From positions 1-64,000 of the forward strand of contig JANFAH010000026.1 in assembly GCA_024663395.1 (NCBI GenBank): a DNA stretch of 64,000 nucleotides. The letters are read 5' to 3'. Shown here piece by piece: positions 48,623-60,700 of the stretch. Below the pieces are notes generated by a model. It worked only from the letters and a program-made list of their open reading frames with translations, was not told where the DNA came from and searched no databases. Each line of letters starts with the position of its first letter. Position 1 is the first letter of the stretch. Made by a program: the position numbers and the translations under genes. This DNA comes from Pisolithus tinctorius (lineage: Eukaryota > Basidiomycota > Agaricomycetes > Boletales > Pisolithaceae).

Positions 48623-48642
48623 TTTTTTTTTTTTTTTTTTTT
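48623..48642 (+). repeat. T20 homopolymer (A20 on the minus strand)
   Basis: Twenty consecutive T. Read on the minus strand it would be a poly(A) tail, possibly from a retroposed sequence whose body lies at higher coordinates. No target-site duplication was identified. Confidence 0.6.
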
Positions 48643-50091
48643 GTTCCTCTCACATCAATAAGGTGATGCGCCCTCAACTGAACCATTTGCAATTTCAAGG
48701 CAGGTAGGCCGGATAGAGAGCCGGATTGCGTGTCTTGTTCCTTCAGTGACTCACAATCCCCACTGCACTGTGCAGTAGTTGCTCCGCCAAGACCGCCGGG
48801 AATATCAAGGGCATCAAAACAGGTCCAGCACAAGTTGCCGTGATAGCCACCTCACCGGAAGTCTGTACTCAAGAGGCAGGTACCGTTGTCCTGTCTGGTC
48901 CCCGAATCAGTTTGAATAGGGGTGCAGGACCGTTCCCGCGCCCTGCTAAATCACCGCACTGTCCGCAACACCCATTACTGTCGGGCCCTTGTCGCGCAAG
49001 ATACATCTCATATGCCGGTTGGCTGTTGCTCCGGAGACTGATGAATCCTCGGATTTGCAGCTAGAACTTTCCCTAAGCCCGGCAGTGCATCGCATCGCTG
49101 GCCCAGTTGCACCGTCGTTTCAACAACCGTATCCATTTGTTTCACACCCGCATCCTACTACTCCCTGGTCGGCTACTTACCACAGGCAAGCAGTCCTAAA
49201 GTGGGAATTTGTAGTACATGTGCGTCAGTGACAGTTCATTACGTAATATCGCGCCGCTGAACTGTGCGTTCCTGCGTGTTGTCATGTTGTCATGTGCCGA
49301 TTCCCGAACTGACTGCAGCCGGTTGCACGCGGTCAGGGCAATCGACGGACACAGCTGGAGAACCGCTATACAAAGAATTTGCTCTTCTGCGCGTGAGCGA
49401 GCCCTCTCATTAGCCGCCAATGAGTGCCTTGGCGAGCGCGGAGGGAGCCCCACGACCAGTCACTTCCAAATGGAGGTTGGTATGGACTGGTATTCCCCTC
49501 GGCTAGTTTCACAGCTTGAAGGACCATCTATCTGTCATCCCGTCCAGCAGGTCACCAGGGGGGGGTATTGCATATGCTCGTTTCAGCGTGATTGATTAAA
49601 TTGCTTGCTGACCCCTTCGCCACAATTGAACAGCCGTGGAAAAGTGGTCCTGCCTAAGGAACCATGCTGGCCTGGGCCACTGATGCTCAGGGGTCTTGAC
49701 AGGTCTTGACACGCACCGCCGGCGGTCGTTCTGTGCTTGCTGCAATGGACTGTCTCCCTCACCCGGTTTGGTCTCCGGGATACGGGATGGGTGCTATGCA
49801 CATGTAGGAACTCTGCCTCCGCGGTCGCGTGTCATTGCCGGATTCTGTAATCCAAATGACGACTTGTGTGCCGAAGTGCTGTCTCCGCCGGTACTATAGG
49901 TTCTTTTACTCATGCCAGGGACGATTTCGAGTTCCTGGGGCGCAAAGCGATGTCAAGAGGGCTTCAGGAATGATAACTTAATTCTCCGTCCAGTGCGTAA
50001 CCAGCTTTCTGAATGATACATAAATGCAGGCAACAATCGTGTGTCGCACATTCACTTTTTCTAGAGCTCACAAATCCACCGCTGTATCAAA

Positions 50092-51377
50092 ATGCTCTCT
50101 CTATTGCTAGTGCCGGCTCTGGTCTTATCCCTTCCGGCTTTCGCCCAGCCCGTATCCCAAGGTAGCTTTGGGTCGACCACCACTCAAGTTTACAACAATT
50201 GCTCTGGGACACTTACTTCGCGACCCACGGGTGCCGCTACAGACACACTCCCCAAGATTAGTTCTGGTGGATCGGTTGGTTGGGAGCGGTGGGACCTAAC
50301 ACTTTACCAGTCGGGTGTTCTGTTGAACCTGCGGTGGATACAAGGCGACCCTGCCTCTCATTCATCTAAACCTTCTAATGCCACATTCGAGTTTTCCGCC
50401 GCGTTCGATAATGGAACGACGTATGATACACGTATCACGGGGCAAAAACTCGCTTTTACCGATTCCCCACTGTATTCAATTTCGATCGGGCAGAATACTC
50501 TCACGTGGGACGATAGTCGAACCTGGTTTAACACATCCCTGAACTTAAACGGATTAACCGCATCAATCGCAACCGAATCGTACGTAGCGCCATTACTCTG
50601 ACTCTTCCTCCCCGAAATTGACTGTTGTGACTCCAGAATAATGTTAGATAGTTTCTCGCCATACGCAGGCGGGGTCTCCGGGCAGCTGACCAAAAATCTA
50701 TACTCTAATATACCAGTGACGCGTGGTCGCAGGTGAGGAATCCGTTGTTCATTCCAACCACTTCTGCTGACTCTCTGGTTAGTAATATAGGCTCGGTGCA
50801 ATTCCCATGGGGTGAAAACGTGCCACTTCTTGCGCGATCTATACTATCGCACATGTTCGCGACAAAGCCCGTGCAATCCCTTGCGGTCAGCTATGCGATA
50901 CTCAACTTCCGCTCCGTGGGAACGCAATACACAGACTCTTTCATCTACGAGAGTTCCCGTGCCCCAGACACAAGTGGTAAGAGACCCGTCTCTATCTGAA
51001 AGCATGTTGATCTTATCTTAGCTGCCAACCAAGTCTATAATGCCTTCTACCTTGGGCGTGCTGAGTCGCGCAATACCGGATTCGAACCCTACACTATTTA
51101 TGCAGGCACAAACAGCAACCTCCTGTCGGTTTCGCAGATAAACTCCACCTCTACCGAAGCACAAATGTCCGGCTGTTCTCATACAGACTTCGTTCCCTTC
51201 ACGTGGAATTACACCCAGCCATCACCCATTCTCGAACAGACCGATAGTGCTGGGGGAATAACCAGATTTTTCGTTAGCACGACTGTTAGTGCGCTAGAGC
51301 CTTTCGGGAGCGACCCTGTACAGATCGTGTCAGGGACGGAATTAGGGTACACATATCAAGCCCCTGGGTCTTCATAA
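50092..51377 (+). CDS. Secreted protein of unknown function, possibly with two lipocalin-like halves
   Basis: A clear signal peptide (MLSLLLVPALVLSLPAFAQP) leads into a beta-rich chain: KISSGGSVGWERWDLTLYQS, LLNLRWIQGDPASH, TFEFSAAFDNGTTYDTRITG. After introns it continues RNPLFIPTTSADSLVS, VQSLAVSYAILNFRSVGTQ, VYNAFYLGRAESRNTGF and a C-terminus ending YTYQAPGSS. Several N-glycosylation sequons (NGT, NST, NYT, NCS) support secretion. Layout and the early WERW/LRWIQGDP pattern recall fungal CrtC/Diels-Alderase-type beta-barrel proteins, but I cannot establish homology. The GTACGT...CTCCAG and GTAAGA...TTAG introns are convincing; the splice near 50,660-50,740 is unresolved, so the middle is approximate. 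Confidence 0.68.
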
Positions 51378-51541
51378 TGCAGTCAGACAGTTCTTTGTCT
51401 GAGGAATAGACTTTTATAGTAGCTAGACATTCTGTATTGTAGACTGACACTATTTATTTAATTTATGCGTGAAGCCACTAGATAGCGGTGAACAGACCGT
51501 GTCAGGTCGCATACATGCCCGACCGTCCTAGGCCTCCCCGA

Positions 51542-52367
51542 CTACCACTGACCATAGTACACACCTTTGAGCCTCTCGTCGTTGTCATCTGTAGTGAGAG
51601 CATGCTGTGCTTCGGACATGGCCTCCGTCATGTGTCCTTGTTGCACATCATTACTAATTCCGAATATGGCGAGCCATGCCATACTGATTCTGAGGTAAAG
51701 TTTTGATGCCAACCACGCTCCAATTGCTGCGGATCGAAGGAAGAGTGTGATGATAGGGGCCAATGATGGAAAAGCGTATTTCATCATATCCTGTCAAGGG
51801 TGTATATGTGAATATCGTTCAGAGAACCTGACCAACGTATGCATACATCTGGATGGAAGAAGTCCTCTTGGTCCTTGATATATAGGAGTTTGTCCTGTTC
51901 TACGAGTTTGAGGCGGGTTACGAGTCTGGTTACCCGAGTCAGTGGATTCATTGTAACATGATACATATCGGAACCCACCGAGAGGGTCTGACCGGGGAGG
52001 GAACGAGCCGAAGCTTGAAGGTTTGAGAAACATCAAGATACGCAATTTTGTTCTCCCTGTCATATACTACGGTGTAGAGTCGATTATAGTGCAGGTATGA
52101 AGAAACGAGACATAAAGGTATAAGCATCATGTACCCACCGAACTCATTGATCGTAGCTACTGTTCCAGGACTCATGACACGATACCACTCGTACACGCCC
52201 AACACCTTATCTCGGGAGGTTGGACCAGACTCAACAATGCTGAGCGGGTGGCGGAGGGACGCGTCTGGAGTGTAGTACCGCTTAATAGTCTCATGGAGAA
52301 CAACTGCAGCTTTGGAGGAAGTGAGTAAATGCACGATTCTGGGGAGGTCTTGCTCTGGGTTTTCCAT
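51542..52367 (-). CDS. SigF-like NTF2-fold protein with C-terminal hydrophobic segment
   Basis: The start MENPEQDLPRIVHLLTSSKA leads into LHETIKRYYTPDASLRHPLS, RDKVLGVYEWYRVMSPGTVA, LYTVVYDRENKIAYLDVSQT and FKLRLVP. Later exons give RVTRLVTRLKLVEQDKLLYI then KDQEDFFHPD, and a tail MMKYAFPSLAPIITLFLR with AAIGAWLASKLYLRISM. This is the fungal SigF-like NTF2-like family; members have a cone-shaped fold with unknown ligand. The hydrophobic tail may associate with membrane. The first ATG that precedes ENPEQD was chosen rather than an upstream in-frame ATG, because conserved sequence begins there. It ends QAEHALT-like, then VYYGQW, TGA. Confidence 0.75.
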
Positions 52368-52653
52368 CTTCGAGAATCGAAATGTGACTGGGAGAAGCTT
52401 GTGTGCCCCTCGCATGTGAATTTATGGATGCACTGGTGCCAGGGGGTGGTTGGTGATGTCATTGCCGCAGAGGTGGATTAACAGACTGCGGCGGGACTTG
52501 AGTTCTTTGCATTCCATGTCCTTTTCATCACGTTATAGAGTGCGTTTACTCGTATGATCATGACCGTTGGATATAAAGGGCCTAGGAAACGTGAGCGTGT
52601 GTGAGCTCGGTTAGTATCAAGCCCAACTGCATCTCATCAAGCTCTGGGGCAAA

Positions 52654-52718
52654 ATGGATGACATAATCAAAAGACTGCTTGACCTGCACGGCGTCAAGTT
52701 GTTGGAGCCGGTGTACAG

Positions 52719-52722
<4 letters not shown>
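52654..52722 (+). promoter_or_regulatory. 22-codon upstream ORF overlapping the MDP1 start
   Basis: ATG 52654 has a strong context (AAAATGG) and encodes MDDIIKRLLDLHGV...YR. Its TGA (52720-52722) overlaps the MDP1 ATG (52719) as ATGA. The main start has a weaker context (C at -3). Translation of MDP1 may depend on leaky scanning or reinitiation, provided the transcript begins upstream of 52654. Confidence 0.5.
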
Positions 52723-53697
<975 letters not shown>

Positions 53698-53971
53698 TTG
53701 TGTGACATGTAGATTATCCTACGTTCACCTTTTCCACCATAATGATCTGGTAGTGGGGTGGATTGTAGTAGAGTAGCAGGCTTGCGAAAAATTTGCTTGC
53801 ATAATGCTGCGGCTACGTCCTGCTGTTACCCGGTCCGTTACAATGGTGAGAACTCCGCAACGAACGACAGCAGGTACGAGACTAACAAACCACCAGAAAA
53901 GCAAACACTATATCAATTTCTGGTCTAGTGTCCTTCATCTCTTCGTACACTAACCAGGTATCGCTACCAGC

Positions 53972-54824
53972 ATGGGATCTTCTGAGCCAGACTCGGAGTT
54001 CAACGAAGCCTTGCTCGACACATACTGACGAAGAAGTCGTGTATGTATCGTTTTAACCGGTCACTTTATCTCACCACCACACGCGTAGAATTAATTCGTG
54101 TTCTTTCACATCACCTGGCGGCAAAGTTATTTCCATGGCCCGAGGATTTACCGCGACGAAACCGACACGATGGAGAAGACACGCTCGATTGGTGTCAACG
54201 TGCCCACCATACGCCGTATAGTACGCCTTCGAGAGGAGGACCACTTCACCGTCATGGAACGTATACGTGGAGAGACCCTGGAGCAGCTATGGCCGCACCT
54301 CGGACTACGGGCATCGCGTGGCAGCTCAGGTCGTTCGTATCTGTTCTGCGCTCCGTGGCTTTGCAAACGACTGGAGACTTACGCTCCGGCCAGGTACGCT
54401 CGGAGTGGATCCAAGGGGCCAATGGCCCTGTACCACACGCTTCGCCTTCTCTTTTCTGTGACTATCTCAATTGGTGGCTCATGAAAGCTCGGCCGTCCAA
54501 CTGCCTACCCCTCCTACAACTTTTGCTCTCCACCTCGCGAACATGTTCTGACAAATCAAGACCTAACCCCGCGGAATATGATTCTAGACTCGAGCGGACC
54601 TTTGTAGCTTGTTGACTGGGGTCATTCAGGCTTCTATCCGCCTTTCATGGAATACCTGGGAATGGAAGAACCTGAGTGGCCAATGCCGTGGCTTGCCGCC
54701 CGAAATCTCGCATCGTGGTGTAGTCGTATGTGCTGGTCTTTGTTTTGATTGATTGCTTGCGGATACTCTCGCCTGCATTCCAATAGACGAGCTGCGCTTA
54801 CCACTGTACTACAATGCTCAGTGA
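53972..54824 (+). pseudogene. APH-fold aminoglycoside/choline-kinase-like phosphotransferase, inactivated
   Basis: Recognisable pieces are MEKTRSIGVNVPTIRRIVRL, HFTVMERIRGETLEQLW, LTNQDLTPRNMILD, LVDWGHSGFYPPFMEYLGM and PWLAARNLASWCS, joined by an intron with CCAATAG acceptor to a short tail. They are those of the large agaricomycete APH family. The catalytic HxD is NQD (His replaced). A TAG at 54605-54607 stands where the family has Trp in GPLWLVDW. An early stop (TACTGA near 54,025) follows the first exon. Several lesions together make this a pseudogene. It sits just upstream of the kinase duplication. Confidence 0.72.
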
Positions 54825-55146
54825 GATTCAGGCCGGAGAAGCCGGTGCACTCTGCGCTATTGACCTGAACTACACACTAGTATTATATCATTCACGCTAG
54901 TTCTTCTCCCCCTCCCCGCCTCTCTCACTTGATCTCACCAGCGCTGTGGATATAGGTTTCCCAAGTACGCTCCTCGTCTTTGCTTTCTTCGGGCTCCTCA
55001 ATGGTCCTTTCCAGATTTGTGGTCCCCTCATATCACGGCTATTTACAAACCATAAATCTGTACAAGCTGGGTCCGATTCTAAAATCAAATTTCAATTAAC
55101 ATCACAGTCATGGTGATGGAGTCGAAAGCAAAGCACTCACCATTCA
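54825..55146. other. Intergenic, no gene seen
   Basis: A short stretch between the APH relic and the DUF7770-like gene, without coding signal. Confidence 0.45.
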
Positions 55147-55700
55147 TCAATGGCCTGATTTAGGGGACTGTCCTTTGGCCGTGGACCTTTCTATGGCAGC
55201 AGTTTCCGCAGGGTATGGCCAATACATGCCGAGTGCGGACTGGACTTCGTGGGCGTCAGCTTTGCTGATGAGCTTGGCCCCGGCGAAGTTATCCACAAGG
55301 GTATACAACCAGAAACGACATCCCTTTCCGACAGGCGCCAAGATGTAGTAATCTCTGTTTTTCTGGACGGTGAGACTGAATATGTATCATAATTGCGGTC
55401 GAACTAGACTTGCGTCCATTCGACTTTTTCAACTGCACGCGAGAAGTCAGCCACTGACCAAAAAACTTCTTATACATCGGTGCCTTTCCCTGCGAATTCT
55501 GCCGGCGCTTTGCGAAGCTAAGCTGTATGCCGCTGAATGTTGTCGGGTTTTGGTTTACCGTGCCACAACGTCGCACTCCCAGTCGGCCAGCAAAAGCCAC
55601 GAGGCGATGTTACCGTCCTCATTTATAAGGGTTTGACTTCACACGTTCTTCCCCATCAACGTTCACAAGATGATTGTAGCGTTCCCGCCTCTGGTCCCTC
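55147..55700 (-). CDS. DUF7770-like protein (5' end unresolved)
   Basis: The most convincing exon reads LTVQKNRDYYILAPVGKG, CRFWLYTLVDNFAGAKLI and ALGMYWPYPAETAAIERST, ending SPKSGH. Upstream, across an intron with CATATTCAG acceptor, comes VFWSVADFSRAVEKVEWTQ. The GCRFW...YWPYP pattern is that of a fungal family I know as DUF7770, whose function is unknown. N-terminal exons (perhaps including NEDGNIASWLLLADWECDVV at 55,560-55,620) cannot be joined with confidence. It is divergent from the tandem-kinase gene, and a damaged copy accompanies the second kinase at 60.2-60.7 kb. Confidence 0.45.
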
Positions 55701-58700
55701 TCAGTCCCGCCGACTGAGGACTTATACGACTAAGCTTGCACCGTCCATGCACATACACAGAAAACCCCAGTTGAGCCCGTGACGGTTGATCGCATTACAC
55801 ATGCATTTCGCCCGCTGGGGTGTAGTTGCATACGACCAATACTGGTCGAAAGCAGACCTGTCATCAGTTTTGACTCGTTGATTGCACGCCCTCGATGTCA
55901 CCTTTCAGCTGTTATTCATGGCAACTGGTCATGTAGGACTACTTCGAGTGTCCCGTTTGCCATATTTTGGACTGCCGACCACGGTGCCATCAAAGCAGAA
56001 CATAGCTTGTAGGCCAAGTAGAATCACGCCTCGCGCAGATGTCCGCCGGCGTGTTAGAACTAAAAGCCATGTGGAAGATTGAGGGGAGGTGTTTTGCCTG
56101 GCCAACTTGCGGCAAAGGGTTGTCGAGCCAATCACACGTGGTCGATTCTTCCTCTCGCCTAGTTTGAGCTCACTCAAGTAGATCAACCTTCCTTCGAGCA
56201 GTATGGTTGGAATAGACTCTACTTACGAAGGGCCACCATCCAGGTCGACGACTCTATGTAACAACGACGGGATGGAAAATGTACGTCTTGGCACTACCAT
56301 GAGATTGTCGAACCATGATGGACGCTTGCAGGATAACCCGGACTTCGAGCATCATCTCCAACAGCTTTCGGAGCGAGCATCTCGTTTTGCCATTGACCTG
56401 AATGACCAGGTTGATCGAGACACAAAGGAATATTTCATAGGTGGAGATGCCATTGTCTACAAGGGGAGGCTCCGACCAGAGGGAACATTTGTGGCCGTGA
56501 AAACATTTCGTTTCGCACATAGGGGTGACAGTACAGTGCTCAAGGTTTCTTGCATCTTGTCGCGATTACCAGATTATTATGCTGACCAACTTGTCAAGAC
56601 TATCTTACGTGAGGTCCATGTGTGGTCCAAACTCATGCATCCCAATGTTCTGCCATTACTCGGGATCACTACCAAATTCGATAGTACTATATCCATCATA
56701 TCGAAGTGGATGTCCAATGGTAATGCACATGATTATGTGCAGGATCCAAAGGTAGATCCTCGTCCCCTGGTACGTCGAGTGTGTCCACTACTTGAGCAGG
56801 AGCTGTATAATTTTCTCAGCTTTTGGGGATCGCTCGAGGTTTAGATTACCTTCATAACCGTTCCCCGTGCCCTGTGTATCACGGCGACCTGAAAGGTGTA
56901 AGTTTTCCGATCTGGTATATCCACTTTTTTAACATCCATGTGACAGCTCAATGTCCTAATATCTGATGAGGGGCATGCCCTTCTTACTGACTTCGGCCTC
57001 TCCTACCTTGTTAATTCCTCCTTCAGCATGGCTGACCATGAGCGATGCGGAGGCTCACTCAACTGGATAGCCCCCGAGTTGTTGGACACAGAAAGTACCG
57101 CTGTGATGACACCCGCAGGAGACGTGTGGTCATTCGGCATGACAGCACTTGTACGCTCATCGTACTGTACAAATGACACCTGCTGATCGCACCCGTAATT
57201 TTCAGGAATTATTTACTCGGAAAAAGCCATTCCATGAGACCGGCCATCACATACGCGTGTTAGTTCGTATCCTAAATCGCCGGTTACCCTGTCGTCCTTC
57301 TGATGATTGTACGTGGTCGCGCATGACGGACGAGTGGTGGAATCTATGTTGTTTGTGCTGGAACACCACACCGTCTTTGCGGCCTCCTATGTCTCAAGTT
57401 GTGGACATGATCGAACAGGTATGTCACTAATCGAACCCTCTATCCTTCTAACTCCATTCTCTTACCAGACTACTTCCGAATCTGTCGCCGGTACACTCGG
57501 TGGCCCAGCCCAACCAACCACTGTACGTGGGATGATTGATTAGTAAAACCCTACTGCTTACCGGAGAAGAACCAGTCACCGCTTACCAAAGTAATTCAAC
57601 AAGTGTCTCAGTTCGATATTAGTGTGTTTGAGGAAATTGAAGAGCACCTGGATGGACCTGTCTTGTGTGGTCGTTATGCCACTGTATTTCGCGGCGTTAT
57701 TCCTTCCAAGGGAATCAATGTGGCTATCAAGTCCGTCCGGTCAAGTCCCCCAGCACAAGATTGGGCTATCAGGGTATTTTAACCAATGAGCATTGTCGCT
57801 GAGTTATGTTCTGATTGATATTTGTTCGATACTTAGCGTGTCCTTCGCGAAGTTGATACGTGGTCCAAACTCAGTCACGAAAACATTCGTTCATTACTAG
57901 GAATTACGTTCAAGTTTGATTTTACCATATCTTTGGTATCTCCGTGGATGGAAAAGGGAAACGTCCACGATTTTGTCCAAGACACAGCTGCCGATCCACG
58001 CCCACTGGTAGGTTTGATAGACATCGTGAGTGTCCCGTTTCACTAACACGGCCAAGCTAGTAGACATAGCGAACGGTCTCCAATACCTCCACAACCATCA
58101 TCCACCCATTTACCATGGTGATTTAAAAGGCGTGAGTGCTCATCAGCGCATGACTAGCCATTGGGGATTTAATACGGTGGCAGAGCAATGTACTTGTCTC
58201 TGATGACGGTCGCGCCCTGCTGACTGATTTCGGTCTTCCTTTCCTCATCAGTCTGGTATTCACCATGGATACAAATGCAACCAACCAAAGCTCGATGAAC
58301 TGGACAGCTCCCGAAGGATTTGACCAGCCAAGCTTAACCGCTGAGATGGATGTATGGGCCTTTGGGATGACAGCGCTGGTATGTTACTTGTACAGTCACT
58401 GGCCATACAACTTGTTTAGTGAGCGTCCGCAGGAATTGTTCACAAGGCAACCGCCGTTCCACGACATCAAGAAATGTTCAAGGGTTATGTCCCAAATAGC
58501 TGAAGGACGTATGCCATCCCGTCCAAGTAGCGATTCCACGTGCTTTCGGATGACGGACAGTTGGTGGAAAATATGTCGTTCGTGCTGGGAACATGATCCC
58601 TCGTTGCGGCCGAATATGCTGGATATCGCCAGCCAGGTTAAACAAATTCCGGTATGTCGGAACGGTGATGGAGGACGTGACACTGACTGATCTCCAGCTG

Positions 58701-60040
58701 AATGACACCATTTCTATGTGAGTACCCCTCTTCAAGTGAGTGCTTCATCCAGCTCATGGTAATCAGTGACAACCGGCCAGCCACATCCGTTCAAATCGTT
58801 CCATTCTCTCCACCTCGTCCCAATTTTATATTTGATTGTGTCAGGCTTCATGAATTTGTCTCGTATGTCTTATACTGGAATATTCCAATACGCAGATGTA
58901 CTCATACTTTGGGCAAGCTCGGGAGATCGCAAGTTGGTTTCCCCGCATATATCAGACCGTATGCGGTCTGGTCTCGCTATTCTTGCTCGTGCCGTGGAAA
59001 GTAGCATCAGAGGCGCCGAGCAGGGAGTGCTGTTGGCTAGATCCATATTGGAGACCGAGAGCGAAACAGAACTGCAAATGCTTACGAAGAGTTACCAACA
59101 CCTCTTCAAGGCTATCCGCGGAAATTTGAGAGATGCGCAAATGGGCTTGGAAACGGTCAGTATCAGTTTACTTGACTTGAGAACAACGATTGACAGTAAA
59201 AGGTGTTGAGCCAATGTAAGAATATGACGTGGGAACTGGTGAACCACGCCAAGGCCGATGGAATATTGGCTCGTTTTGGTGGAAAGGTAAAAGCGCGGCA
59301 TGATGCAATGATGCACCTGCACAGAGTTACCGACACACTGGTGCCGGCCATTGATGGCATGAATTTGCTCATAGATTGGTGGTCTGTGCTCCTCAATGCA
59401 GCGGGGGTTTTGGCGGAGGCTGCCACTCGCGTCAAGAATATTGCTGCATTCCAAAGTAATGCACGAATTGGGTTAGGACAAATTACCGGCGGGCTAGAAT
59501 TATATCAGGAGGTGGTAAGGACTCTTGAACTTACTAGTGCACCACACCAGTGACCTCTTCTGCTTTAGATGCGAGAGCCAATGCATTCATTCCGTGCAAA
59601 ATGGAAAGAACACTCTTAGTTCATTCCGCCTCCGAGGCAGGCATGTGCACAGTCATCCAGTAGTTAGCGCTGCTGGTGAGTGTCTTCTTTGGACTCCGAC
59701 TGAAGTGCAGTGCCAATCTTCTCTCTATGGATCTATGAAACCTCCCAGTGGCCAGTGTATTGCTGCATCTCCGATTATATCGTTTTGTTTTGTTTTCTCC
59801 TTCTGTCCAGGCCTTTCTACACCAAATACGTGTATAACAATGGCGGAACACCCTCCTGAGTAAACGCCGGTTAATTTATTTTCTGAGTTGTTGAGACGCT
59901 GAGGTCCGAGACCTTAGGCGGTCAGCATGAATGGAGGTCACTCCCAGGGAAGCTGCGTGGGCCAAATGATGATCACCTTTTCTACGTCAACTATCGAAAC
60001 CTTGAGAAAGAAGACGTACGAATCGGATTTAAATACGAAG
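55370..60040 (+). repeat. Segmental duplication, unit 1
   Basis: This unit and 60290-62920 share collinear similarity: the DUF7770-like 3'-half exons, the divergent promoter, kinase domain 1, and a 3' block (CCAGGCCTTTCTA...GGAACACCCTC). Unit 1 holds the complete tandem-kinase gene. Borders are approximate. Confidence 0.75.
56203..59553 (+). CDS. Tandem protein kinase (two TKL-like domains) with alpha-helical C-terminal module
   Basis: Exon 1 (56203-56280) joins across GTACGT...TTGCAG to DNPDFEHHLQQLSERASRF. Kinase domain 1: loop FIGGDAIVYKG, VAVKTF lysine, HPNVLPLLGI, YHGDLKG|LNVL catalytic loop, LLTDFGLS, WIAPELL, WSFGMTAL. Two further in-phase introns lead, without a stop, into domain 2: CGRYATVFRG, NVAIKSV, HENIRSLLGI, YHGDLKG|SNVL, LLTDFGLP, NWTAPEG. 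Both domains keep the catalytic Lys, Asp and DFG. A C-terminal helical region follows (AILARAVESSIRGAEQGVLL, TELQMLTKSYQHLFKAIRG, AIDGMNLLIDWWSVLLNAAG) and ends near 59553. The HGDLKG signature marks basidiomycete-expanded kinases of unknown targets. Exon borders after 58,690 are approximate, and one-gene status is inferred. Confidence 0.72.
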
Positions 60041-60199
60041 ATTTCATTCAATAGACAGCTGACGGCTGCGTCACACACATTGCTAGCATTCGTGCTGTGT
60101 TCGACTCGAGTTTCAAGTTGTACGGCGGACGAGCGTGATGCTCAACAGGTTCCCTTACTTACCTAATTGATTACCTAAAACAATGTTGACGTCGGAGTG

Positions 60200-60700
60200 T
60201 AGACTGGAAACTTTTCGTGGAACCTCTAACTCCCAGCCAATGGCATGTGGGATGCAGCCAAAATCTTCAGTGCATTCACTGTGATTTACAGTACGTGGAA
60301 CAGTTATGACTGAGTGACTGAAAGTGGCTACCTGGTTGCCTATACTCGAATTTTCAACCGCGCGCGAAACGTCAGCTGGCCAAAAGAGTTCCGAAAGTAC
60401 CATTCCCTGTGAATGCTTCTGCCACGTGCTGTGGGAAGCCTATGTGTTGTCCGGTTCTGGTTTACCATGCCGCGACGTTGTACCCCCGGTCAGCCAGCGA
60501 AAGCTGCGCGATTTGGAGGGCCTACTATTCTTTGTACGAACTAGAAAAAAAAGGTCTTGCCCATTAACATTCACAAGACGATTATACCACTACCGCGATC
60601 GGTCCTTCCCAGTCCTGCGGACTAAGGCCTTTCTTCCCCACTGGAGTTTGGTTGCATATGCGTATGACAGATGCCACTATCGACAACGGTGAGTGTGGGG
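60200..60700 (-). pseudogene. Degenerate second copy of the DUF7770-like gene
   Basis: On the minus strand, SELFWPADVSRAVENSS (about 60,350-60,400) corresponds to VFWSVADFSRAVEKV of the first copy. Nearby DNA such as GGTTTACC(A/G)TGCC(G/A)C matches unit 1. The GCRFW...YWPYP exon is missing, so this copy is truncated. Confidence 0.5.

Larger units (their letters stand above)
45702..50091. other. Gene-poor region with repeats
   Basis: About 4.4 kb without a supportable gene. The longest ORF (47684-48352, 222 codons) overlaps a tandem repeat and has no family signal. A proline-rich plus-strand frame (about 49,030-49,231) and a split frame at 48,170-48,480 look weakly protein-like but have no start or domain. 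The region contains the 260-bp duplication and T20 tract described separately. It is probably eroded repetitive DNA. Confidence 0.45.
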
